Assembly: GCA_036725605.1 (NCBI GenBank)
Contig: DAIMDW010000003.1
Coordinates: 62,001-126,000, forward strand
DNA: 64,000 bases
From: CALBTQ01 sp036725605
Lineage (GTDB): Bacteria; Lernaellota; Lernaellaia; Lernaellales; Lernaellaceae
Direction: 5' to 3'
Within the stretch, counting starts at the first letter, position 1. Every line of letters begins with the position of its first letter. Below, in pieces: positions 36,070 through 44,693 of this stretch. Under the pieces are notes generated by a model. It searched no databases. It worked only from the letters and a program-made list of their open reading frames with translations, and was not told the DNA's origin. Position numbers and translations under genes: made by a program.

Positions 36070-38361
36070 ATGCAACGCCGGATCGCCGAATTCATTTTGG
36101 CTCATCGTCTGTTGATCAGCGTGCTGCTGCTCATCCTGACGCTCGCCCTGGCCTATCAACTGCGGTTGTTTCGCATCAGCCAAAGTCAACACAAGGATCT
36201 GCCGCAGGACGATCCCGACCTGGTGTATTTCGAGCAGTTCTGCCAACGCTTCGGCGACGCCGAATTGCTGATCGTCGCGGTCGCCGCCGACGATATGTTC
36301 ACAACCGACAATCTGCTTTACCTGCAACATCTGACCGAGTTGATCGGCCAGGTTCCCGACGTCGAAGAGGTCTTCTCGTTGACCAACGTCAGCGATATCC
36401 GCACCGACGGCGACCAGATCGACGTGCGCCCGCTGTTGGCCGACATCCCCACCGATCCGGCGGAACTGGCCGCCAAGAAGGCATATGCGCTCGGCAATCC
36501 ATACTGGGTGAAAAACCTGGTATCGCCGGACGGCGCAACCGCTTCGATCAACGCCAAGCTGCGCTATCTGCGCGAGGATGAAACCTATCGCATCGCCGTG
36601 GTGCAGAAGGTGCGCGACATCCTCCGCACGAATCCGCATCCCGGAACCGCCGTGTACATGACCGGCGTGTCGCCGCTGCTGACCGACTCGCTCGATTACA
36701 TTACGCTCGACCTCAAGCGCTTCATGTGGCTGACGCCGGTATTGATCGTTCTGTTGCTGTTGCTGGTGTTTCGCACCGTGCGCGGCGCGTTGATTCCGCA
36801 AATCGTGATCGTCGCTTCGGTGGTGTGGATCGGCGGCGTGTTTTTCAGCATGGGCAAAGCGGTCGGCATGGTCACGACGATGCTGCCGACGTTGATAATG
36901 GTTATTTGCTTGTCTGACGTGATCCACATAATCAACCATTACTACGAGGAGGCGGCGAAGAACGACGATCGGCGGCAGGTCATTCTGGCGACGATGGAAC
37001 ACATGATCAGCGCCTGTTTTCTCACTTCGATCACCACGGCGGTCGGGTTCGCCTCGCTGCTGGTCGCCGATTTGCGCAGCATTCGCGAGTTCGGCGTATA
37101 CAGCGCGCTGGGCATCATGATCGCTTACCTGTTGGGGATGACGATCACGCCGATCGTGCTGTCCCTGTTGCCGCTGCCGAAAACGCGCCGTTGGCAGGGA
37201 TACGAGCAATCCGTGACCGCCCGTGCGTTGCTGCGCATCGAGCGGTTCGTCCACCGCGATCGCTGGCGCATTCCCTTGTTGGTCGCGTTGCTGACGATCG
37301 CATCCGTCATCGGCATCACGCGGTTGAATATCGAAACGCAGATCTCCAAGTTTATCCCCCGCGACGCGCCGTCGATCGACGGACTCCATTTCATCCAGGA
37401 TCATATGGCCGGCTTCAGCTCGCTGGAACTGGCGGTGGAAGGCCCGCCGGAGGTGTTTCAGGAACCGTGGGCGCTGCGGGAATTGGAGGAGCTGCAAACC
37501 TTCCTGCGCACGCTGCCCGGCGTGGATACGGCGCATTCGCTGACCGAATTCATCAAGGAAACGAACAAGGTGATGCACGAGGGCAACGACGATTTCTACG
37601 TACTGCCCGCCGACCGACCGACGGTCGCGCAGTACCTGCTCTTGTTGTCGATGACCGGCAAAGCCGATTTCCTGGATTCGTTCGTCTCGTTCAATTTTTC
37701 CGGCGCACGCGTGAGCGCCCGCATTCATTCGATGAGCAGCGCCGGACACCTCGCCCTACTCGATCAGGTGGAAACCTTCGCCGCGCAAAATCTCGATCCG
37801 CGTTTGCATCTGACGACCACCGGCGTGATCAAGCTGTATGCGACCACGGTGCATGCGCTGGTGAACAGCCAATTGCGTTCGTTGCTTTTCTCCTTCGCGA
37901 TCATCGCCCTGATGATCATCGCGCATCTTCGCTCGCCACGCGTGGGTTTGCTGGCCATGATCCCCAACCTGCTGCCCATCCTGATAACCCTGGGCATCAT
38001 GGGCTGGCTGAACATCTCGCTGAACGTGGCGACGGTGATGATCTCCTGCATTGCGCTGGGTATCGCGGTGGATGACACGATCCACTTCCTGACGCGCTAC
38101 CGTCGCGAAATCCGCCTCGACGGCCAGGTCGGACCGGCCATCCATCGCACGATGCTCAGCAGCGGGCGGGCGATCGTTTTCACCTCGCTGATCATCGCCG
38201 CCGGATACGCGGTCATCATTTTCTCCAGTTTCCGCCCGAATCGGTATTTCGGCTTGCTGACCGCCGTGACGATGCTCGCCGCGTTGATCGCCGATCTGAT
38301 CGTCCTGCCATTCCTGGTAAAAACGTTTCACGTGGGTTGGCGACCACGTCATCCCCAATGA
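36070..38361 (+). CDS. RND/MMPL superfamily exporter
   Basis: A 763-residue inner-membrane protein with the two-fold layout of MMPL/Patched-type RND transporters. Each half has one helix (about 10-32 and 405-425), a large periplasmic loop and five more helices. The conserved charged motif occurs in both halves as CLSDVIHIINHYYEE (about 280) and GIAVDDTIHFLTRYRREI (about 660). The family exports lipids and other hydrophobic molecules using the proton gradient. Two FadL-family barrels follow on the same strand after 113 and 3 bp, suggesting an envelope-spanning export or lipid-trafficking set. No periplasmic adaptor (MFP) is seen, as usual for this branch. Confidence 0.88.
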   Translation: MQRRIAEFILAHRLLISVLLLILTLALAYQLRLFRISQSQHKDLPQDDPDLVYFEQFCQRFGDAELLIVAVAADDMFTTDNLLYLQHLTELIGQVPDVEEVFSLTNVSDIRTDGDQIDVRPLLADIPTDPAELAAKKAYALGNPYWVKNLVSPDGATASINAKLRYLREDETYRIAVVQKVRDILRTNPHPGTAVYMTGVSPLLTDSLDYITLDLKRFMWLTPVLIVLLLLLVFRTVRGALIPQIVIVASVVWIGGVFFSMGKAVGMVTTMLPTLIMVICLSDVIHIINHYYEEAAKNDDRRQVILATMEHMISACFLTSITTAVGFASLLVADLRSIREFGVYSALGIMIAYLLGMTITPIVLSLLPLPKTRRWQGYEQSVTARALLRIERFVHRDRWRIPLLVALLTIASVIGITRLNIETQISKFIPRDAPSIDGLHFIQDHMAGFSSLELAVEGPPEVFQEPWALRELEELQTFLRTLPGVDTAHSLTEFIKETNKVMHEGNDDFYVLPADRPTVAQYLLLLSMTGKADFLDSFVSFNFSGARVSARIHSMSSAGHLALLDQVETFAAQNLDPRLHLTTTGVIKLYATTVHALVNSQLRSLLFSFAIIALMIIAHLRSPRVGLLAMIPNLLPILITLGIMGWLNISLNVATVMISCIALGIAVDDTIHFLTRYRREIRLDGQVGPAIHRTMLSSGRAIVFTSLIIAAGYAVIIFSSFRPNRYFGLLTAVTMLAALIADLIVLPFLVKTFHVGWRPRHPQ

Positions 38362-38474
38362 ACCTATGCAGCCGCGCGGCGATTTGATATACTGCTTCGG
38401 CAGTCTTTTCAAAAACATCAAAATATTTTGGGGAGTCATCGATCGCACACGCGGTTCGTCGTATTCCTGATCGT

Positions 38475-39800
38475 GTGGACCTTGCCTGGTCGACGGCCGT
38501 GGTGTGCCTTTTGCTTTTGGTTTGGCCGACGACAGCCGGGGCCGATGCCCTGTTCAGTTACGGCTTCACGCCGCGGGGCATCGGCATGGGCGGGGCCATG
38601 GCGGCCACCGCGGACGATTTCGCCGCCGCCTATTACAATCCCGCCGGCGGGGCGTTTCAAACGCGTCCATCCATCGGTCTGGGGTACCTGGTCACCGGTT
38701 CGCACCTGCAGGGCATCGGCATCGAGGCGCCCGAGTTGGAGCACACGCAGGGATTGATTTTCGGCACCACCTTGCCGTTGCCCTTCGGCAGTTTTCTTGA
38801 GGAACGCGTGGCGCTCAACCTGGGGATCTTCCTGCCCAACGGCATGCTGTTGGGCATTGAAGTGCCGCAGGAAACCGACCCGCAATACATCCTGTTGGAA
38901 AACGCGGGGCGCAGCTTGAGTCTGATTCCCACCCTCAGCGTGCGCGTGCTGCGCGGTCTGGCGATCGGCGGCGGCGTGCAACTGTTCGACAACACCTCCG
39001 GCGAGCTGAATGCGACCATCGAACCGGACGGTACGATCCAGGCGACGGTCGGCCAGGAATTGCCCACCAGTTTCGCGGCCACCGCCGGCATCCTGTTTCG
39101 CCTCGGCGACTATTGGCCGCAACTCAACGGTTTGCGCACCGGCTTCGTTTTTCGCGACCGATTTTTCACGCGCTACGATATTCCGGTCAACACGGCGATC
39201 GGCGATACGCCTTTGCTGGTCAGCTTCAAGGCGATCAGCCTGTACACGCCGCGCCAATACGTGTGGGGTGTGGCTTGCCAATCGGGGCGCTGGCTATGGG
39301 GGCTGGACTTGTCCTACAACGAATGGTCGGATTTCCCCGATCCCAATTTGCAGATCGAAGTGGATATCGACATTCCGCTGCTGCCGATCGAATTTCAGGA
39401 CAGCCGGTCGTCGTCGCCGCATTTCCACGACACGCTGACCGCGCGCACCGGCCTGGAGGTGCTGACCTACCAGGGAGCGAATGTCGATTGGTTCATGCGC
39501 GCCGGTTACAGCTTCGATCCCTCGCCGGCGCCGCCGCAAACCAACTCGACCAATTACCTCGATACGGATCGGCACATTTTCGGATATTCGCTCGGCTGGC
39601 TGTTGCACCACTTCGGCGCATATCGCTTCGAGCTGCCGTTGTTGTGGGACATCGCCGGACAGGCGCAGTATCTGCCGCCGCGCTCGGCGTACAAACATGA
39701 AACGGTCGATCCGGCCAATCCGGGGTATCCGCGTGTCGGCTTCACCGGTTGGTTGTTCGCGGGAGCGCTGACAGTCAGCTTCCGCTTCGATTACGAGTAA
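38475..39800 (+). CDS. FadL/OmpP1-family outer-membrane protein in RND operon, first
   Basis: A 441-residue barrel protein from a GTG start. The signal peptide (VVCLLLLVWPTTAGA) is followed by the FadL family opening, LFSYGFTPRGIGMGGAMAATADDFAAAYYNPAG. The C-terminal strand LTVSFRFDYE is barrel-like. The upstream sequence has no strong ribosome site, so the exact start is uncertain. It is only distantly similar to the cassette FadL copies and more like its downstream neighbour (both share TNYLD near the C-terminus), suggesting a local duplication. Its likely role is passage of a hydrophobic substrate together with the RND protein. Confidence 0.85.
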   Translation: MDLAWSTAVVCLLLLVWPTTAGADALFSYGFTPRGIGMGGAMAATADDFAAAYYNPAGGAFQTRPSIGLGYLVTGSHLQGIGIEAPELEHTQGLIFGTTLPLPFGSFLEERVALNLGIFLPNGMLLGIEVPQETDPQYILLENAGRSLSLIPTLSVRVLRGLAIGGGVQLFDNTSGELNATIEPDGTIQATVGQELPTSFAATAGILFRLGDYWPQLNGLRTGFVFRDRFFTRYDIPVNTAIGDTPLLVSFKAISLYTPRQYVWGVACQSGRWLWGLDLSYNEWSDFPDPNLQIEVDIDIPLLPIEFQDSRSSSPHFHDTLTARTGLEVLTYQGANVDWFMRAGYSFDPSPAPPQTNSTNYLDTDRHIFGYSLGWLLHHFGAYRFELPLLWDIAGQAQYLPPRSAYKHETVDPANPGYPRVGFTGWLFAGALTVSFRFDYE

Positions 39801-39803
39801 CGC

Positions 39804-41114
39804 ATGAGACGATGGTTGCCGTTCATTCTGCTTTGTTTCCTGCCGGCGACGGCGTGGGCCGGGCCCTATGAGTTCTTCGGCACCGGACCGCGCGCCATCG
39901 CCATGGGCGGGGCTTACGCGGCGTTGGGCGAGGACATCGCCGGGCTGTATTACAACGTTGCGGCCATCAAGCAGGTCGAGCGGCTGCACCTGGAAGCGGG
40001 TTACGTTTACGCGCGGCCGCATTACACGATCAACGGCCGTAAGCACGACGTCGACGTCAACGGGGGCGTCACTTTCGGCGGCATCGTTTCAATGCGCATC
40101 GCCGGGCATCGACTGAGCACCGGCCTGAACTCGTTCATTCCCGACGACCACGTCATGCGCTTTCTCGTGCTGCCGACCGATCATCCGCATTCACCCCTGG
40201 TGGCCAACGCCAACCACACACTCGTAACGATCATCGGCGGCGCGTTCGAGGTGTTCGATTGGTGGTCGATCGGCGTGGGCATGAATGTGCTGGCCGACAA
40301 TCGCGGCGGCGTCACGTTGCGCATCAACGAAAATCGCCCGAGCACCGGCTCGCTTAAAAGCGAGATCGGCACCTTCTTTTCGCCGGTGGCGGGCATGTGG
40401 TTTCATCCGCTGCCGGCGTGGCGCATCGGATTGGGGTATCGCGAAAAGGTGGAAATGCGCCTGGATCTGCCGAACAAAATAACCATTCCACCGCTGGAGG
40501 CGTATCCCGCCAACAACCTGACCTTGCTGCGCGAAAGTCAGTTGGATCTGTACGCTTACACGTGGAGTCACTTTTCACCGCGCCAATTTCAGCTCGGCGT
40601 GGCCGTGCAGCCATGGCCTTCGTTGACCGCGGCGGCGGACGTCACCTACATGGCCTGGTCGGAAATGCGCACCGACGCGGCGGCTTCGTACGTGTACCTC
40701 AACGGCGGTCTCGCCGACGTGTTCCCCACGCAAAACGGCACGCCGCCGCCGGAACCGGATTTTCACGACACGTGGAATCCCGCCATCGGCCTCGAAGGAA
40801 CGGCCTGGCAGAGCGATTTGCTGCGCGTGGACGTGCGCGGCGGATATCGATATCGCCCCACGCCCGTGCCCGACCAAACCGGGGTGACCAACTACCTCGA
40901 CTCAAACACGCACATCCCCTCGCTCGGCGTGGGCCTGACCTTGAGCCACCTGGGCGAATTGCTGCCCCGCCCCTGCTCGCTGGATGCGTTTGCGCAATAT
41001 CATCACCACGAGCGACGCGAAATGCACAAAGACGATCCGACCGACCGGATCGGCGATCTCGTCTTTGAAGGCTCGTGGATCAATATCGGTGCGAATGTGA
41101 CCTTGCGTTTTTAG
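39804..41114 (+). CDS. FadL/OmpP1-family outer-membrane protein in RND operon, second
   Basis: A 436-residue protein with signal peptide ending TAWAG, then FFGTGPRAIAMGGAYAALGEDIAGLYYNVAA, the family opening in which the usual NPA is NVA. It ends in NIGANVTLRF, with a terminal Phe as outer-membrane assembly prefers. It is 3 bp after the preceding barrel gene, so the two are co-translated. Its stop codon overlaps that of the convergent lipoprotein gene. Confidence 0.86.
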   Translation: MRRWLPFILLCFLPATAWAGPYEFFGTGPRAIAMGGAYAALGEDIAGLYYNVAAIKQVERLHLEAGYVYARPHYTINGRKHDVDVNGGVTFGGIVSMRIAGHRLSTGLNSFIPDDHVMRFLVLPTDHPHSPLVANANHTLVTIIGGAFEVFDWWSIGVGMNVLADNRGGVTLRINENRPSTGSLKSEIGTFFSPVAGMWFHPLPAWRIGLGYREKVEMRLDLPNKITIPPLEAYPANNLTLLRESQLDLYAYTWSHFSPRQFQLGVAVQPWPSLTAAADVTYMAWSEMRTDAAASYVYLNGGLADVFPTQNGTPPPEPDFHDTWNPAIGLEGTAWQSDLLRVDVRGGYRYRPTPVPDQTGVTNYLDSNTHIPSLGVGLTLSHLGELLPRPCSLDAFAQYHHHERREMHKDDPTDRIGDLVFEGSWINIGANVTLRF

Positions 41115-42937
41115 CGCACCCAGCGGCCATACCAATAAGCCCAACGGAAATCCACTGCGGGATTGAGCCGGCTGCCGTTGCCGCCGCCGTTGGGCTTGTA
41201 CGGATTCGAACGCCAATGGTAATTGCTGGGCGGCCGCACTTCCTGCGGAATCGGCTCCTGGCAGATCAAATCGCCGTTGCGGCCCACCTCGCCCAACACG
41301 GTAACCTCGTCGCCGTTGTTGAGCACGCAGTGACGCGAGCTGATTTCGTCTTCGTCGCAATTGATGATTTCGACATCCCAGTACGGCGCTTCGGCGTATT
41401 CAAACAACGTGTTCACACCGCGCTCGACGGCATCGGTGTCGGGCGCCTGCAACATCGTGTTGAACGCCGAGGAACCGGACACCGCCGCGGCGTAGGTGAA
41501 GTCGTACAGACTGTAAGCATACTCTTCCGGCTGCCGACTCAGCAGCAACGGTCCGTTGAGGTACAGATGATGGATGGTCGCGTAGCGCACGCGTTGGCGC
41601 GCGGTTTCATCGGCCAGATAGCGCTGTGCCAGCAACGCGCCGGCCATGGCCATGTTCGTCGCGCTGAAGTTCGTCTGCCACCACAGGTTGACGCCCAATT
41701 GATGATTCGCCGCAATCTGATCCAGGTGCCGCTCGCCGATCAGATGATCGTAGAGGTACTCTTCCAAGTCCGAATCTTCCGAGCAGTAAGTCAGCGCGGC
41801 CACAATGCCCAGCGACATCATCGAATACATGCCGTCCTTGATCGGCAGCCAGGCAAGATAAAAACGATCCCAGGCGTTTTCGTTGAGATAGCCGTGGTAC
41901 GTGGTTCGTTCGTCGGCGTCGAAGATTTCCAAATCGAATGCCTGCCCCAGACTGCCCGGTCCGCCGCTGCGCTCGACCATCAGGCTATGGCCGATTTCCG
42001 CGGCGTACTGCTGCAACGTATCCTTGGTGTCGGTATCGAACGTATCGTCGTCCTTGATCACCTCCCAGATCGCCGCAAAGGCACTGGCCCAGCCGATGAA
42101 CTGATCGCGGCTGCAGGAGTCCTCCCACTTGTAGGTCGCGTAGCGATTGTCCGCGCTGTTGTCCTCGCGCCAGGTGCCGTTGTCTTTTTCCTCGGGCAAC
42201 GGATTGCCGAACTCGTCGAACAGCGGCGTCGTTTCCTGCGCCGCGCAACTGCCGGCCACCTCCTGGTTGCAGAAACCGCGGGCGATAACACCGTCGCCGC
42301 CGGTGATTTCATAACCGATGAACAATCCATCGATGCCGCGCTGCAAAAATTCGCGGGCGCGCTGCACGTCCTGGGCGTCATACCCCTGATCGCGCATCAC
42401 GCCGTAGCGGAAGGCATCGGCGGCGATGCCCACGCCGGCGTACAAACCGGCGACTTTTTCATGAGCGTCGATCACGTCCAGCGGATCGAGTCCGCCGCTA
42501 TACGTGTTGAAATCCCAGGAGTCGGAGTTCTGGATAAAATCCTCGATCAACGCGCGATTGGCCGTTTGTTCGAGATTGACCACCACGTCGGAGTTGATGT
42601 GGTTGCCGCTGCAATTGAACAACAGATGCGTACGATCGTAGCGGTCGGCCTTGGCTTCCAGATCGGCGTCGTAGCCATCCTCGTCGGGGCCGGGCAACAA
42701 GGACGTGCCTTCGTAGGGCGGCGTTGTGTCGTCATCGCCCGTATCGTCGTCGCCGGTATCGTCGTCGGCGGAATCGTCATCGAGGCTGTCGTCGTCATCG
42801 TCGGCGGAATCGTCGTTGTCATCGTCGTCTGGCGTTTGATCGTCGTTGTCGTCGTCATCGTCGTCGCCGCACCCGACAACGAAAAGAATCAACACCGCCA
42901 TCAGCCAGAGAATCGCCCAATTGTGCCTGCTCTTCAT
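41111..42937 (-). CDS. Asp-linker lipoprotein of unknown function, mostly helical
   Basis: A 608-residue protein from the ATG at 42937 (AGGGGGA upstream; six more residues are possible). The lipobox is FVVGC (Cys23), with an Asp-rich linker to about 80. The mature part is rich in helices with spaced aromatic residues (RTHLLFNCSGNH, EKVAGLYAGVGIAADAFRYG, DQFIGWASAFAAIWEVIKDD, WDRFYLAWLPIKDGMYSMMSLG, NLWWQTNFSATNMAMAGALLAQRYL), giving the impression of an alpha/alpha toroid of the kind found in lyases and glycosidases. I do not recognise the family and see no clear active site. Confidence 0.65.
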   Translation of the reverse strand: MKSRHNWAILWLMAVLILFVVGCGDDDDDDNDDQTPDDDDNDDSADDDDDSLDDDSADDDTGDDDTGDDDTTPPYEGTSLLPGPDEDGYDADLEAKADRYDRTHLLFNCSGNHINSDVVVNLEQTANRALIEDFIQNSDSWDFNTYSGGLDPLDVIDAHEKVAGLYAGVGIAADAFRYGVMRDQGYDAQDVQRAREFLQRGIDGLFIGYEITGGDGVIARGFCNQEVAGSCAAQETTPLFDEFGNPLPEEKDNGTWREDNSADNRYATYKWEDSCSRDQFIGWASAFAAIWEVIKDDDTFDTDTKDTLQQYAAEIGHSLMVERSGGPGSLGQAFDLEIFDADERTTYHGYLNENAWDRFYLAWLPIKDGMYSMMSLGIVAALTYCSEDSDLEEYLYDHLIGERHLDQIAANHQLGVNLWWQTNFSATNMAMAGALLAQRYLADETARQRVRYATIHHLYLNGPLLLSRQPEEYAYSLYDFTYAAAVSGSSAFNTMLQAPDTDAVERGVNTLFEYAEAPYWDVEIINCDEDEISSRHCVLNNGDEVTVLGEVGRNGDLICQEPIPQEVRPPSNYHWRSNPYKPNGGGNGSRLNPAVDFRWAYWYGRWVR

Positions 42938-43134
42938 GGTTCCCCCTGTCCGCACCTATTGCGGGTAAAGGCATCATAGCAAAATTTCCCCGCGAATGAA
43001 TCCATCGATTGTTCCATTTGGGAGGGTTGGAACGGTATCTTTATTTACCCCGGTCATCGGATTACAATGCGCGGGCAACCTGACGTCTATCATCTAGAAA
43101 TAATTTATCGAAGCGGTGCAGGCCACAACCACGG

Positions 43135-43153
43135 CACTGTCTGTTCGACAGTG
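43135..43153. promoter_or_regulatory. Inverted repeat CACTGTC-tgttc-GACAGTG
   Basis: Perfect 7-bp arms with a 5-nt centre, 39 bp upstream of the adenylate-forming ligase start. It could be an operator or a leader hairpin. The remaining 42956-43191 gap shows no gene. Confidence 0.35.
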
Positions 43154-43191
43154 ATGACGATCCGAGTGCAGAGGCGGAGAAAAGAAGAACT

Positions 43192-44643
43192 ATGGGCATT
43201 CCACGAATTATCTACCTGATCGAACTGCTGTCGCGCGCAAGTGACGCGACTCCGGAGAAGGTGGCGCAGATCCGCGAGAAACGATTTCGGCGGTTGTTGA
43301 ACATCGCCGCCGCGAAATCGCCTTTCTACCAAAAACTCTATCAGCGCACCGACCTGAACACCTGCAAACTGAGCGATTTGCCGGTGATCACCAAACCGCA
43401 AATGATGGCCGAGTACGACGACTTCGTCACCGACCGTCGCATCAAACGCACCGAGCTGCGCGAATGGCTGAGTGACAAATCGAACCTCGGCAAGTACTAC
43501 AAAAACGCGTTCATTCCTTTCCAAACCAGCGGCACCACCGGCGAAAATGCGTTGGTTATTTACGATCGCGAAGCGATGGACTGGGTGCACGCGGCGATCA
43601 TGGCGCGGCACGCGCTGCCGGCGTTGTTGACCTTCGGCGACCGGTTGAGGATCATGGCCGGCTTTTTACGGCGCTCGCATCAATTCGCCTCGATCGTGAT
43701 GACCGGCGGACCGTATCCGGCGTACACGGCGGCGCTGTACACGCCGAACATGCATCGGCTGTTCGTCAACACGGAGATTTTCTCGCTGCTCGAGCCGATC
43801 GATACGCTGGTCGCCAAGCTCAACGAGTTTCAGCCGAAGTCGATTTTTTCCTACCCGTCGGTGCTCAATATGCTGGCGCGCGAACAGCAAGCCGGGCGGC
43901 TGCACATCACGTTGGACGAGGAAATCTCCGCGCTGGCCACGGGCAGTGAACCCTTGTCGATGGGGACCAGACAATTGGTCGAAGAGGTGTGGGGCAAAGG
44001 CGTGCAGGACACCTACGGCACGTCCGAATGCTTCATCATGGCCCGCGCCTGCAACCGGTTCGACCGCATGCACGTGATGAGCGACATGTGCATTCTGGAG
44101 ATCGTCGACCGGCACTATCGGCCCGTACCCGACGGTGAGATCGGCGAGAAGGTGCTGCTGACCAACTTGTTCAATCACGTGCAGCCGTTCATTCGCTACG
44201 AGATCAGCGACGTGACCGGCTATTCCCTCGAACCGTGCGCCTGCGGTTCGCCGTTCCCCACGCTGCTGCCGGTGCAGGGTCGAACCGACGACATTTTTTA
44301 CATCGACCGCGTCGAAGGCGGTTACGAGGCGGTGCATCCGTATCTGTTCCTGGGGCCGATCGTCGAGCTGGACGAAGTGAAGGAATATCAGTTGTCGCAA
44401 ACCGGCCGCAACGAATTCACCTTCCGCTATGTGCCGATCGAAGGCGCGGGGGAAATCGGCGACAAGGTACGGCGCACGCTGCTGGCCGGTCTGCAAAAAG
44501 CCGGTTTGGCCCAACGCATCACGCTCAATTGTCTGCGGGTGGGTGAAATTCCACGCGATAAACGGTCCGGAAAATTCCGCCAGATCATCAGTGAAATCGG
44601 CGCGCCGGCCGACCTGGACGAAGCCACACGACGCGAGCATTAA
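43192..44643 (+). CDS. Phenylacetate-CoA ligase (PaaK/CapK)-like adenylate-forming enzyme
   Basis: A 483-residue protein. The ATP-binding loop is FQTSGTTGENALV (about 111-118), followed by QDTYGTSECF (A5-type motif) and PFIRYEISDVTGY. GRTDDIFY marks the hinge, and a C-terminal subdomain ends KRSGKFRQIISE. The domain order matches PaaK-type ligases, which activate a carboxylate as acyl-AMP and usually transfer it to CoA. The substrate is unknown; an N-terminal stretch RLLNIAAAKSPFYQKLY is usual in CapK-like relatives linked to surface polysaccharides. It is monocistronic, ending at a bidirectional terminator. Confidence 0.87.
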   Translation: MGIPRIIYLIELLSRASDATPEKVAQIREKRFRRLLNIAAAKSPFYQKLYQRTDLNTCKLSDLPVITKPQMMAEYDDFVTDRRIKRTELREWLSDKSNLGKYYKNAFIPFQTSGTTGENALVIYDREAMDWVHAAIMARHALPALLTFGDRLRIMAGFLRRSHQFASIVMTGGPYPAYTAALYTPNMHRLFVNTEIFSLLEPIDTLVAKLNEFQPKSIFSYPSVLNMLAREQQAGRLHITLDEEISALATGSEPLSMGTRQLVEEVWGKGVQDTYGTSECFIMARACNRFDRMHVMSDMCILEIVDRHYRPVPDGEIGEKVLLTNLFNHVQPFIRYEISDVTGYSLEPCACGSPFPTLLPVQGRTDDIFYIDRVEGGYEAVHPYLFLGPIVELDEVKEYQLSQTGRNEFTFRYVPIEGAGEIGDKVRRTLLAGLQKAGLAQRITLNCLRVGEIPRDKRSGKFRQIISEIGAPADLDEATRREH

Positions 44644-44644
44644 A

Positions 44645-44683
44645 AAGAAAAGGGAGCGTCCGTGAACGCCCCCTCTCCCTTTG
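44645..44683. terminator. Bidirectional terminator between convergent genes
   Basis: AAAGGGAG (44649-44656) pairs with CTCCCTTT (44675-44682), with an inner CGT/ACG pairing. The minus-strand read ends in TTTTCTTTTTA and the plus-strand read in TTTGTTTG, so it can serve both the ligase gene and the second Big_5 operon. Confidence 0.75.
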
Positions 44684-44693
44684 TTTGCGTAAT

